From Mesorhizobium escarrei (GTDB taxonomy: Bacteria; Pseudomonadota; Alphaproteobacteria; Rhizobiales; Rhizobiaceae), in NCBI RefSeq assembly GCF_935825525.1, contig NZ_CAKXZT010000168.1, forward strand, positions 333,148 through 397,147: a stretch of 64,000 bases of DNA. Reading direction: 5' to 3'. Below the pieces are notes generated by a model, which saw only the letters and a list, made by a program, of their open reading frames with translations, searched no databases and was not told the DNA's origin. Position 1 is the stretch's first letter. The number at the start of each line of letters is the position of its first letter. The position numbers were made by a program, and so were the translations under genes. Positions 36,429-44,211 of this stretch are shown here, one piece after another.

Positions 36429-37058
36429 TCAGCCGTGTCCGGCGGCGCTGGCCAGCTCCGTCGTCAGATCGCCGTAGCCGGTCGAGCGGCGCTCATAGGC
36501 GAGGCCGAGCATTTTCGCGGCCTTCTCGGCGACCTTGTCGAGTTCCGGGTCGTCGGTCTGGGCGATATAGACCAGCTTCTGGTAATTTCCGAAATAGTCC
36601 TTGATCAGCTCCGGATGCCGATCGAGGCCGAGCGGCTTCATGAAGAAGGCGTCGAACTGCCGGCACAGGAAGTCGGTCATGTAGAACGACATCATGTCGT
36701 CGTCGGCGACCTTCGCATAGGCGTCCATGCCCTGGTAGAAGGCAAAGCAATGCGGCCCGGCCATGCGCTCGACGCCGTGCTTCTCGCAGACGCGGTCAAG
36801 CAGGCCGCCGGTGCCGCAATCGGCGTAGCCGACGAAGATGTTTCTGTAGCCGTCCGCCTTGGCCTTTTCGATCGCCTTGTCCATGGCCGGTGCGATGCGG
36901 TCCGGGTAGAAATGGAACTCCGCCGGCAGGCAGGTCAGGTCGAGATGGTCGAGCCCCAGCTGCTCCTTGACGGCCAGAACTTCGCGCGCAATCATTCCGC
37001 AGGCGATGACAAGCAGCCTGTCGCCTTGATCGGGTTGTAGTTTTCGTATGGCGCTCAT
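36429..37058 (-). CDS. DUF1638 protein
   Basis: 209 residues covering the whole DUF1638 domain: LLVIACGMIAREVLAVKEQL, CLPAEFHFYPDRIAPAMDKA, IFVGYADCGTGGLLDRVCEK, HCFAFYQGMDAYAKVADDD and FYMTDFLCRQFDAFFMKPLG. Conserved Cys and His residues suggest metal or cofactor binding. DUF1638 genes recur beside corrinoid methyltransferase genes in methanogens, Desulfitobacterium and alphaproteobacteria. The present gene sits between the metF unit and the corrinoid protein, so it probably serves the same system. Its biochemical function is unknown. Confidence 0.88.
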   Translation of the reverse strand: MSAIRKLQPDQGDRLLVIACGMIAREVLAVKEQLGLDHLDLTCLPAEFHFYPDRIAPAMDKAIEKAKADGYRNIFVGYADCGTGGLLDRVCEKHGVERMAGPHCFAFYQGMDAYAKVADDDMMSFYMTDFLCRQFDAFFMKPLGLDRHPELIKDYFGNYQKLVYIAQTDDPELDKVAEKAAKMLGLAYERRSTGYGDLTTELASAAGHG

Positions 37059-37121
37059 GGAACCAGTTTAACCGATCTTCGTTGCTGTCGGGCGAATCTA
37101 TTGTTGAGGGAGACACCACTC

Positions 37122-37262
37122 ATGAAACTGTTACGCATCGCGCCGATCGCCATTATCGCTTGCGCCTTGGCTCTTTCAGCCTGCGCCAATACAGTTCGCG
37201 GCGTCGGCAGGGACGTCAAATCGACCGCAAACGCAGTTGAGGACACGGTCGAGAATCCCTGA
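37122..37262 (+). CDS. Entericidin-like small lipoprotein
   Basis: 46 residues, ATG 37122 with GAGGGAG upstream. Signal peptide with lipobox LSAC (Cys21) and a short mature part TVRGVGRDVKSTANAVEDTV, the EcnA/EcnB family pattern. A small membrane lipoprotein; the toxin-antidote role known for E. coli EcnAB is not established in rhizobia. Terminator at 37344. Confidence 0.8.
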   Translation: MKLLRIAPIAIIACALALSACANTVRGVGRDVKSTANAVEDTVENP

Positions 37263-37343
37263 TCCGCAGTTTCACCAAAGCGCGTCGCGATCAACATAGT
37301 TCAAGCGAGGCACGTAAATCCTTGTAACATCTCGGAACAACAA

Positions 37344-37365
37344 AGCCGCGCTGCAAGGCGCGGCT
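37344..37365 (+). terminator. Hairpin downstream of the entericidin-like gene
   Basis: AGCCGCGC-TGCAAG-GCGCGGCT, 8-bp stem, followed by CGGTTTATT. Confidence 0.6.
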
Positions 37366-37522
37366 CGGTTTATTGTGCATGCCGATTCGCCGAGATTAGG
37401 TCGAAGCGCGGACGTTCGTCAGGGCGGGTGCACCTGGGGCAGGCACGAAAAGTTGACTTCTCGAATGCGGGGCATGCCGGTAACCTTTCCCTGTACCTCA
37501 ACAACGAAGACAGGAGCATAGG

Positions 37523-37729
37523 ATGAAGACCGCTCTCCTAGTTGTCGCCGTTCTGGGCCTTTCGGTGTCCGGCGCCGCAGCGGAATGTGTTGGCCACAAC
37601 AAAACGACGGCTTCCGTAGATCAGCAAACCAAAGCTGCAAGCGTAGATCAGCAAACCAAAGTCGCAAGCGTCGCGAATACAACCGCCGACACGCCGATCC
37701 TGAAGGAAGAGGCAAAAGAGTCAGAATAG
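37523..37729 (+). CDS. Small exported repeat protein
   Basis: 68 residues. Signal peptide MKTALLVVAVLGLSVSGAAA, a Cys and His soon after the cleavage site (ECVGHN), then two 9-residue repeats SVDQQTKAA / SVDQQTKVA followed by SVANTT. The repeats come from two nearly identical 27-bp units (37613-37639, 37640-37666). ACAGGAGCATAGG precedes the ATG. Not recognised; low-complexity periplasmic protein. Confidence 0.65.
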   Translation: MKTALLVVAVLGLSVSGAAAECVGHNKTTASVDQQTKAASVDQQTKVASVANTTADTPILKEEAKESE

Positions 37730-37879
37730 GCGCTTCTACCCGCCTAAACGCTCCGAGCCAGGCCTGCCGTGCTCAACGTCCCGTTCAAAGATTCCATCGG
37801 GTATGTTCGTTACGCGGATCGCTGTTTCTTGTTTGTGTCTTGACAAGCCGGCGTTACGAGCCGCATCGGCCTGCATCAT

Positions 37880-37909
37880 AGCATAAGTACGGGCTTCCGT
37901 ACTTATGCT
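37880..37909. terminator. Perfect hairpin just downstream of the corrinoid-protein gene
   Basis: AGCATAAGTACGG-GCTT-CCGTACTTATGCT, 13-bp arms without mismatch, 21 bp after the corrinoid-protein stop. No T-tract on either side, so it may be an RNA-stabilising 3' hairpin rather than a classical terminator. Confidence 0.55.
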
Positions 37910-37930
37910 CCTGTTCTTCTCCCCGTCAGC

Positions 37931-38629
37931 TCAGGCCGATGCGCGGACGTTGTGCTTGCGCTTCATGAAGTCCTTGGCGGTCTCGACTGCCACGGCTGCG
38001 TCGCGGCAATAGGCGTCGGCGCCGACGGCTTTGCCGAATTCCTCGTTGAGCGGGGCGCCGCCGACCAGCACGACGTAGTCGTCGCGGATGCCCTTTTCCT
38101 TCATCGTGTCGATGACCACCTTCATGTAGGGCATGGTCGTCGTCAGCAGCGCCGACATGCCGATGATGTCAGGCTGATGCTGTTCGATGGCGTCGAGATA
38201 TTTTTCCACCGCATTGTTGATGCCGAGGTCGATGACGTCGAAGCCGGCGCCCTCCATCATCATGCCGACAAGGTTCTTGCCGATGTCGTGGATGTCGCCC
38301 TTGACGGTGCCGATCACCATCTTGCCCTGCTTCGGCGCGCCGGTGGCGACAAGCAGCGGACGCAGGATGAACATGCCCGCCTTCATCGCGTTGGCCGACA
38401 ACAGCACTTCCGGCACGAACAGGATGCCGTCGCGAAAATCCTCGCCGACGATGCGCATGCCTTCGACCAGTGCCTCGGTCAGCACCTTGTAAGGCGCCCA
38501 GCCACGCTCGAGAAGGATGTTGGTGCCTTCCTCGATCTCTTCCTTCAGCCCGTCATAAAGGTCGTCGTGCATCTGCTGCACGAGTTCGTCGTCGGAAAGC
38601 TCGGAAAGGATGATCTCGTCGTCGGCCAT
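37931..38629 (-). CDS. Corrinoid (cobalamin-binding) methyl-carrier protein, MttC/MtgC-like
   Basis: 232 residues from ATG 38627-38629. An N-terminal four-helix cap (to about residue 95) precedes the B12-binding Rossmann domain with the lower-ligand motif GTVKGDIHDIGKNLVGMMM (DxHxxG; His114), then GMSALLTTTMPYMK and LVGGAPLNEEFG. It is the methyl carrier between an MttB-family enzyme and the MtgA-like methyltransferase. It is the only corrinoid carrier in the window although there are two MttB paralogues. It is divergent from mttB1 across 270 bp. The B12-binding residues are complete. Confidence 0.93.
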   Translation of the reverse strand: MADDEIILSELSDDELVQQMHDDLYDGLKEEIEEGTNILLERGWAPYKVLTEALVEGMRIVGEDFRDGILFVPEVLLSANAMKAGMFILRPLLVATGAPKQGKMVIGTVKGDIHDIGKNLVGMMMEGAGFDVIDLGINNAVEKYLDAIEQHQPDIIGMSALLTTTMPYMKVVIDTMKEKGIRDDYVVLVGGAPLNEEFGKAVGADAYCRDAAVAVETAKDFMKRKHNVRASA

Positions 38630-38722
38630 TTTTAATCCAGCTCCTTGCCGCACAGATGCAATTGCGGGGCCTCAAATATCACGTCAATACCTAACCCGCT
38701 ACAGGCTTGCATCCATAGCTGA

Positions 38723-38788
38723 TTTGCGACTTCCCGCAAAAGGAAAGCGACTGCAAATCTATTGGAATTCTTGTCGATTTTGCGACAG
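38723..38788. promoter_or_regulatory. TTTGCGAC half-sites in the divergent corrinoid-protein/mttB promoter region
   Basis: TTTGCG-ACTTCC-CGCAAA (38723-38740) is a perfect inverted repeat and TGTCG-ATTTTG-CGACA (38772-38787) another; both contain TTTGCGAC as in the palindrome at 24606. The whole intergenic stretch 38630-38899 is AT-richer than its surroundings and holds no gene. Confidence 0.4.
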
Positions 38789-38899
38789 GCGTTGGCGCTG
38801 GCGGGCCGTTTCGAATAGGGTGCATGACTACGATCCGGCCACAAGCCGCGATATGCGGCCGTAATAATTGCGCCAGAACAAGGTCAGGGAAGAACGATC

Positions 38900-40474
38900 A
38901 TGAGTGAGAACGCGCCGGTCGACCAGGAAGCGTCAAACGCGCGGCGCGGACGCGCCGCCAGTGGTGGTGCCGCTGCCCGACGGGCGGCGCGCTCGGGTGG
39001 CGGCCCCGGCACCCAGCTCACCTACATCAAGCGCAAGATCAACGTCTATGAGGTGCTGGACGAGGAAGGGCTGGCGCTGATCGAGAAGAACACCGACACG
39101 GTGCTCGAAGAGATCGGCATCATCTTTCGCGACGACGCCGAGGCGCTGCAATTGTGGAAAGTGGCCGGCGCCGACGTCAAGGGCGAGCGCGTGCATTTCC
39201 CGAAGGGGCTCTGCCGCTCACTTTTGAAAACCGCGCCGTCCGTCTATACCCAGCATGCCCGCAATGCCGAACGTTCGGTGCAGATCGGCGGCAACGCCAC
39301 CGTCTTCGCACCGGTCTACGGCCCGCCCTTCGTGCGCGACCTCGACCGCGTCAGGCGCTATGCGACGATCGAGGATTTCCAGAATTTCGTGAAGCTCGCC
39401 TATATGGCGCCGTCGATCCACCATTCGGGCGGCACGGTGTGCGAGCCGGTCGACGTGCCGGTCAATAAGCGCCATCTCGACATGATCTACAGCCACATCA
39501 AATATTCGGACAAGCCGTTCATGGGTTCGGTCACCGCGCCGGAGCGCGCCGAAGATACGGTGGCGATGGCCAAGATCGTGTTCGGCGACGATTTCGTCGA
39601 GAACAACACGGTGCTGACCAGCCTGATCAACGCCAATTCGCCGATGGTGTTCGACGAGACCATGCTGGGGGCGCTGAAAGTCTATTCGCGCCACAACCAG
39701 GCCTGTATCGTCACGCCGTTCATCCTCGCCGGCGCGATGAGCCCGGTGACGGTCGCTGGCACGCTGACCCAGGTTCTGGCCGAAGTGCTGGCTGGCGCGT
39801 CGTTCACGCAGCTGATCCGGCCGGGCGCACCGGTGCTGTTCGGCACCTTCGCCTCGTCGATCTCGATGCAGTCGGGCGCGCCGACCTTCGGCACGCCGGA
39901 GCCGTCACTGGTTTCCTATGGAGCGGCGCAGCTCGCACGCCGGCTTGGCCTGCCGTTCCGCACCGGCGGCTCGCTCTGCGCTTCGAAAATCCCGGACGCG
40001 CAGGCGGCCTATGAGAGCGCCAACACGCTGAACTCGACGATCCTCGCCGGCACCAATTTCGTGCTGCATTCGGCCGGCTGGCTCGAGGGCGGGCTCGCCT
40101 CTTGCTACGAAAAGTTCATGATGGACATCGACCAGCTCGGCATGACGCAGAAGTTCTCCGAAGGCGTCGACCTGTCGGAGAACGGCCAGGCGATGGATGC
40201 CATCCGCCAGGTCGGCCCGGGCAGCCACTATCTCGGCTGTGACCACACCCAGGCCAATTTCCAGACCGCCTTCTACCGTTCCAGCATCGCCGACAACAAT
40301 TCCTACGAGCAGTGGCTGGCCGAAGGCGAAAAGACCGCACCGCAGCGCGCCAACGAACTCGCCCGCCGCTGGCTGGAAAGCTACGAGGCGCCGCATCTCG
40401 ATCAGGGCATCGACGATGGGCTGAAGGACTTCATCGCCAGCAAGAAGGCGTCGATGGCCGACGCCTTCACCTGA
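38900..40474 (+). CDS. MttB-family (non-pyrrolysine) corrinoid methyltransferase, paralogue 1
   Basis: 524 residues without an in-frame amber codon, so it belongs to the non-Pyl MttB superfamily that includes the glycine betaine (MtgB), proline betaine, carnitine and butyrobetaine enzymes. Landmarks: an Ala/Arg/Gly-rich leader (1-40), KINVYEVLDEEGLALIEKNT, MSPVTVAGTLTQVLAEVLAG, MQSGAPTFGTPEPSLVSYGA and LHSAGWLEGGLASCYEKFMM. It would transfer a methyl from a quaternary amine to the corrinoid carrier encoded divergently. The substrate is not decidable from sequence; betaine-type compounds are favoured by the neighbourhood (bmt, sox, dehydrogenases). Confidence 0.88.
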   Translation: MSENAPVDQEASNARRGRAASGGAAARRAARSGGGPGTQLTYIKRKINVYEVLDEEGLALIEKNTDTVLEEIGIIFRDDAEALQLWKVAGADVKGERVHFPKGLCRSLLKTAPSVYTQHARNAERSVQIGGNATVFAPVYGPPFVRDLDRVRRYATIEDFQNFVKLAYMAPSIHHSGGTVCEPVDVPVNKRHLDMIYSHIKYSDKPFMGSVTAPERAEDTVAMAKIVFGDDFVENNTVLTSLINANSPMVFDETMLGALKVYSRHNQACIVTPFILAGAMSPVTVAGTLTQVLAEVLAGASFTQLIRPGAPVLFGTFASSISMQSGAPTFGTPEPSLVSYGAAQLARRLGLPFRTGGSLCASKIPDAQAAYESANTLNSTILAGTNFVLHSAGWLEGGLASCYEKFMMDIDQLGMTQKFSEGVDLSENGQAMDAIRQVGPGSHYLGCDHTQANFQTAFYRSSIADNNSYEQWLAEGEKTAPQRANELARRWLESYEAPHLDQGIDDGLKDFIASKKASMADAFT

Positions 40475-40563
40475 AAGGAGCCCGAGTCAGGCGGGGCTAA
40501 AGTCGCCAACATCATCCACAAGGAAGTCTGGCGGAGCGCCTTCTCCGAGCCGGACAGGAAGGG

Positions 40564-41253
40564 GTGACTCCTGCGCCCAGCATGGTCGAAGATATAGCGA
40601 AGGCGCTTTCCGCCCATGGCCTCATCCTGCGCGGCGGCTTCAATTTTGCAGGCGATGAGGAAACACCCTCCGGTCTTTCCGGCGCTGCCGCCAGATCCGT
40701 GCTGTTGGTGGGACAGGCGGGCGTCGCCCCATGGGCGCATTTCCTGCGCTGGCGGGAAGCCCAATCGCAAACTATTGCCGATCCGCTCGATGCCTGGTCG
40801 CGCGAAGTGATCGGCGCAGTGGCGGAGAAATTCGGGGCGCGCGCCGCTTCGCCCTCCGACAGACCGTATCTGCCGTTCCAGCAATGGGCGATGCGGGCGG
40901 AGGGCTTGCGGCCGTCGCCGCTTGGCATCCTCATGCATCCGCAATACGGGCTCTGGCACGCCTATCGCGGTGCGCTGCTGTTCGAGGACGAGATTGCGCT
41001 TGGGGAAACTCGCGACGTGATTCACCTTTGCGATGCATGTGTCGACAAACCTTGCCTGAAATCCTGTCCGGTCGACGCCTATTCTGCGGATGGTTTCGCG
41101 CACGAAACCTGTCTGGCGCATGTGCGTGGGCAAAACGGCGCGCCGTGCCGAACCGGTGGTTGTCTCGACCGCAACGCCTGTCCCTACGGCGCGGCCTATC
41201 GCTATCCGCCACAGGTTCAGGCCTTCCACATGGCCGCTTTCGCGGGTCTGTAG
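40564..41253 (+). CDS. 4Fe-4S ferredoxin-domain protein next to mttB
   Basis: 229 residues from a GTG with AGGAA 4 bases upstream; ATG 40582 is the alternative. The C-terminal third carries a ferredoxin-like cysteine set, DACVDKPCLKSCPVDAY, then FAHETCLAHVR and RTGGCLDRNACPYGAAYRY, enough for one or two Fe-S clusters. The N-terminal part (LVGQAGVAPWAHFLRWREAQ) resembles the fold of QueG-like/corrinoid-reductase relatives but lacks their length. It follows mttB1 by 89 bp on the same strand. A role as electron donor for corrinoid reactivation is plausible and untested. Confidence 0.75.
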   Translation: MTPAPSMVEDIAKALSAHGLILRGGFNFAGDEETPSGLSGAAARSVLLVGQAGVAPWAHFLRWREAQSQTIADPLDAWSREVIGAVAEKFGARAASPSDRPYLPFQQWAMRAEGLRPSPLGILMHPQYGLWHAYRGALLFEDEIALGETRDVIHLCDACVDKPCLKSCPVDAYSADGFAHETCLAHVRGQNGAPCRTGGCLDRNACPYGAAYRYPPQVQAFHMAAFAGL

Positions 41254-41401
41254 CACCGCCGAATGCCGCACGGATTTGCATGAGGCTGCCTCATTGCGAC
41301 TTGCCCTGTTGGCTTGCGCGACCGTGGTCGTCGTCTGCCGGCCGACAAAAATTTCTTTCCATTGCCCAAGGAATCGCCACTAGCCTTCGTCCAATAGGCA
41401 A

Positions 41402-41965
41402 ATGATGGCGCTGATGCTGGATGAAAGCGAAGCCTCCGACGCCGAGCTGATCGGTCGTGCGCAGGGCGGAGACAGGGGGGCTTTCGGCAAATTGCTCGAA
41501 AGGCACTATGACTTCGTCTATCGCGCCGCCTATCGCTGGTGCGGGAAAAAGGCCGACGCCGAGGATATCGCCCAGGAAGTCTGCGTCCGGCTCGGCCGGG
41601 CGATCCGCGATTATCATGGCAGCGGCGCCTTCACCACCTGGCTCTACACCATGACGCTGAATGCGGCACGCGACATGATGCGCAAGACCGTCCGCGAGGC
41701 GATCAAGACCGAAGCCTACGGGGCTTACGAGCTGATCTCGGGAAAAGCCCCGGCCGAGCCCGAAGATCCAGCCGAGGCGCTTTGGGCGGCGGTGCGGATG
41801 CTGCCGGACAAGCAGCGCGACGCGGTGCTGCTCGTTTATGGCGAAGGGCTGAGCCACGCACTCGCTGCCGAGGCGATGGGCATCTCGGAGACGACGGTTT
41901 CCTGGCACATCCATGAAGCGAAGAAACGGTTGAAGGCGCTCATGCTTTCAGCCGGGGAAGTGTGA
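41402..41965 (+). CDS. ECF-family RNA polymerase sigma factor
   Basis: 187 residues. Region 2 (LLERHYDFVYRAAYRWCGKK, DAEDIAQEVCVRLGRAI) and region 4 (LPDKQRDAVLLVYGEGLSHA, MGISETTVSWHIHEAKKRLK) are complete. It overlaps the VWA gene by 4 bp (GTGA), so the membrane VWA protein is probably its partner and may act as anti-sigma factor. No sigma-dependent promoter could be identified by eye. Confidence 0.93.
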   Translation: MMALMLDESEASDAELIGRAQGGDRGAFGKLLERHYDFVYRAAYRWCGKKADAEDIAQEVCVRLGRAIRDYHGSGAFTTWLYTMTLNAARDMMRKTVREAIKTEAYGAYELISGKAPAEPEDPAEALWAAVRMLPDKQRDAVLLVYGEGLSHALAAEAMGISETTVSWHIHEAKKRLKALMLSAGEV

Positions 41966-44061
41966 TCATGGTCGACGACAACGAACTCAACAGGCTGCGC
42001 GACATCGCAGCACCGGCACCCGGCACCGACGCGAAGGCGCGCGCCTTCGAGGCCGCCCTGCGGGCTTACGACATGGACGAAAAAACTTCACCTGCCGCCC
42101 AAGGATCGGCGAAAGGGCTTCGTCTCACAGAGCGAGCACAAAAGCTCTGGAGCGAAATCATGCAAAAGAAACTCTTCGCCACCCCGGCCATTGCCGGGCT
42201 CGTCGCCCTGCCGATCGCCGGTTACGCCACCATCTATATGCTGCAGGAGCAGCCGTTCCTTTCCGTGGGGGACGAGAAGATCACCGAAACGCTGGCCGAT
42301 AAACCGCTGGCTAAAGATCCGGCCACGGTGAGGCCGCTCACTGTGGCCGAGGCCGACAAGCGGAAGAAAGCCGATGCCGACGCCGAAAACCGCATCGCAG
42401 CCGAGGCGCTTCCCCCGGCATCGCCGGAGCCACAATCGGCGGCCGGCGGCCTGGCAAGGCAGGGTGCGCCGACCGGCAATGTGCCCGCGCCGGCGGCGAG
42501 CGGCGAGTTCGCACAGGACGGCGGCGCCAGCGCCCCAGCGGTCAAGGGGATGGCCGGCACAACAGCCGAATCCAAACTGATGGTACAACCGCCTGCCGCT
42601 ATGCCGGCCGACCAGGTGCCGCTGCCGGAACAAAACCGCGACCGCATCGAGGATTTTAGGACCAATCCGGTGCGTGCCGCGCTCGAAGACCCGGTGTCGA
42701 CCTTCTCGATCGATGTCGATACTGCCTCCTATTCCTTCGTGCGGCGTTCGCTCAGGGAAGGTGTCGTGCCGCAGGCCGACACGGTCCGCGTCGAGGAGAT
42801 GATCAACTACTTCCCCTATGACTGGAAAGGACCGGACGTTGCCTCGACGCCGTTCAACTCCACCGTCGGCGTCATGCCGACGCCGTGGAACGAGCACACC
42901 AGGCTGATGCATGTCGCCATCAAGGGTTTCGACGCGAAGCCGGCCGAGCAGCCCAAGGCCAATCTGGTCTTCCTGATCGACGTGTCGGGGTCGATGAACG
43001 AGCAGGACAAGTTGCCGCTCCTGCAGTCCGCATTCCGGCTTCTGGTCAACAAATTGAAGCCCGACGACACGGTTTCGATCGTCACCTATGCGGGCGATGC
43101 CGGCACTGTCCTGGAGCCGACGAAGGTTTCGGAGAAGGACAAGATCCTCAATGCCATCGACACGTTGGCGCCCGGCGGCAGCACGGCCGGCGAGGCGGGT
43201 ATCAGGCAAGCCTATCGGCTGGCGCAGAAATCCTTTGTCAACGACGGGATCAATCGGGTGATGCTCGCCACGGACGGCGACTTCAATGTCGGTCAGACCG
43301 ACGACGACGATCTGAAGCGATTGATCGAGAAGGAGCGTAAGACCGGGGTGTTCCTGTCGGTGTTCGGTTTCGGTCGCGGCAATCTGAACGATCAGATGAT
43401 GCAGACCATCGCCCAGAACGGCAACGGCACCGCCGCCTATATCGATACTTTGGCCGAGGCGGAGAAGGTGCTGGTCGAGGATGCGTCCTCGACGCTGTTC
43501 ACCATCGCCAAGGACGTGAAGATCCAGGTCGAGTTCAACCCGCAAAAAGTCTCGGAATACCGGCTGATCGGCTACGAGACCCGCGCCTTGAACCGTGAGG
43601 ATTTCAACAACGACCGCGTCGATGCCGGCGAGATCGGCTCCGGCCATTCGGTCACCGCGATCTACGAGATCACGCCGAAAGGCAGCGGCGGCGAGAAGAT
43701 CGATCCGCTGCGCTACGGCCAGGGTTCGGTGAATAATGGCGGCGTCGCCAATGCCGACGAATATGCGTTCGTGAAGATCCGCTACAAGTTACCAAATGAG
43801 GATGCCTCGAAGCTGATCACCACGCCGGTGACATCAGCCAACGAAGTTGCTGATTTCGACCAGGCCAGCACCGACCAGCGCTTCTCCGTTGCGGTCGCGG
43901 CTTTTGGCCAGAAGCTGCGCGACGAGGATGCGACCGCCAAGTTCGGCTACGACAAGATCATGGAGATTGCCACTGCCGCCCGGGGAGCCGACTCGTTTGG
44001 CTACCGGTCCGAATTCCTCTCGCTGGTGCGCCTTGCCTCGGCGCTCGGCGGTAACCGGTAA
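41962..44061 (+). CDS. VWA-domain membrane protein (YfbK-like, DUF3520 C-terminus), ECF sigma partner
   Basis: 699 residues (GTG 41962; ATG 41968 with GGGGAAG upstream is equally good). A short cytosolic N-terminus of about 70 residues, one transmembrane segment (LFATPAIAGLVALPIAGYAT), a low-complexity Ala/Pro/Lys stretch to about 215, then the YfbK domain (VSTFSIDVDTASYSFVRRSL), a VWA domain with MIDAS (NLVFLIDVSGSMNEQDKL) and a DUF3520 C-terminal part (YGYDKIMEIA-like segment KFGYDKIMEIATAARGADSF). The N-terminal cytosolic piece coupled to an ECF gene suggests anti-sigma function with an external sensor. A strong terminator follows. Confidence 0.88.
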   Translation: MIMVDDNELNRLRDIAAPAPGTDAKARAFEAALRAYDMDEKTSPAAQGSAKGLRLTERAQKLWSEIMQKKLFATPAIAGLVALPIAGYATIYMLQEQPFLSVGDEKITETLADKPLAKDPATVRPLTVAEADKRKKADADAENRIAAEALPPASPEPQSAAGGLARQGAPTGNVPAPAASGEFAQDGGASAPAVKGMAGTTAESKLMVQPPAAMPADQVPLPEQNRDRIEDFRTNPVRAALEDPVSTFSIDVDTASYSFVRRSLREGVVPQADTVRVEEMINYFPYDWKGPDVASTPFNSTVGVMPTPWNEHTRLMHVAIKGFDAKPAEQPKANLVFLIDVSGSMNEQDKLPLLQSAFRLLVNKLKPDDTVSIVTYAGDAGTVLEPTKVSEKDKILNAIDTLAPGGSTAGEAGIRQAYRLAQKSFVNDGINRVMLATDGDFNVGQTDDDDLKRLIEKERKTGVFLSVFGFGRGNLNDQMMQTIAQNGNGTAAYIDTLAEAEKVLVEDASSTLFTIAKDVKIQVEFNPQKVSEYRLIGYETRALNREDFNNDRVDAGEIGSGHSVTAIYEITPKGSGGEKIDPLRYGQGSVNNGGVANADEYAFVKIRYKLPNEDASKLITTPVTSANEVADFDQASTDQRFSVAVAAFGQKLRDEDATAKFGYDKIMEIATAARGADSFGYRSEFLSLVRLASALGGNR

Positions 44062-44133
44062 TGGTGATGACGGCCGGTTTCCTTAGATAGAATCGTTCTG
44101 ATACGGGAAAACCGACACACGGGCGGGTGAGAC

Positions 44134-44164
44134 AGGCCGGCGAGGAAAACCTCGCCGGCCTTTT
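44134..44164 (+). terminator. Intrinsic terminator after the sigma-VWA operon
   Basis: Perfect 12-bp stem AGGCCGGCGAGG / CCTCGCCGGCCT with AAAA loop, followed by TTTCATCATTT. Confidence 0.85.
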
Positions 44165-44211
44165 CATCATTTGCAATTTCGATATCGATCGTGACGAGTA
44201 GCCGAAAAGCG

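Noticed and set aside
38900..40474. Pyrrolysine-containing trimethylamine methyltransferase
   Set aside because: No in-frame amber codon in either MttB-family gene and no pyl genes in the window, so they are the non-Pyl type.
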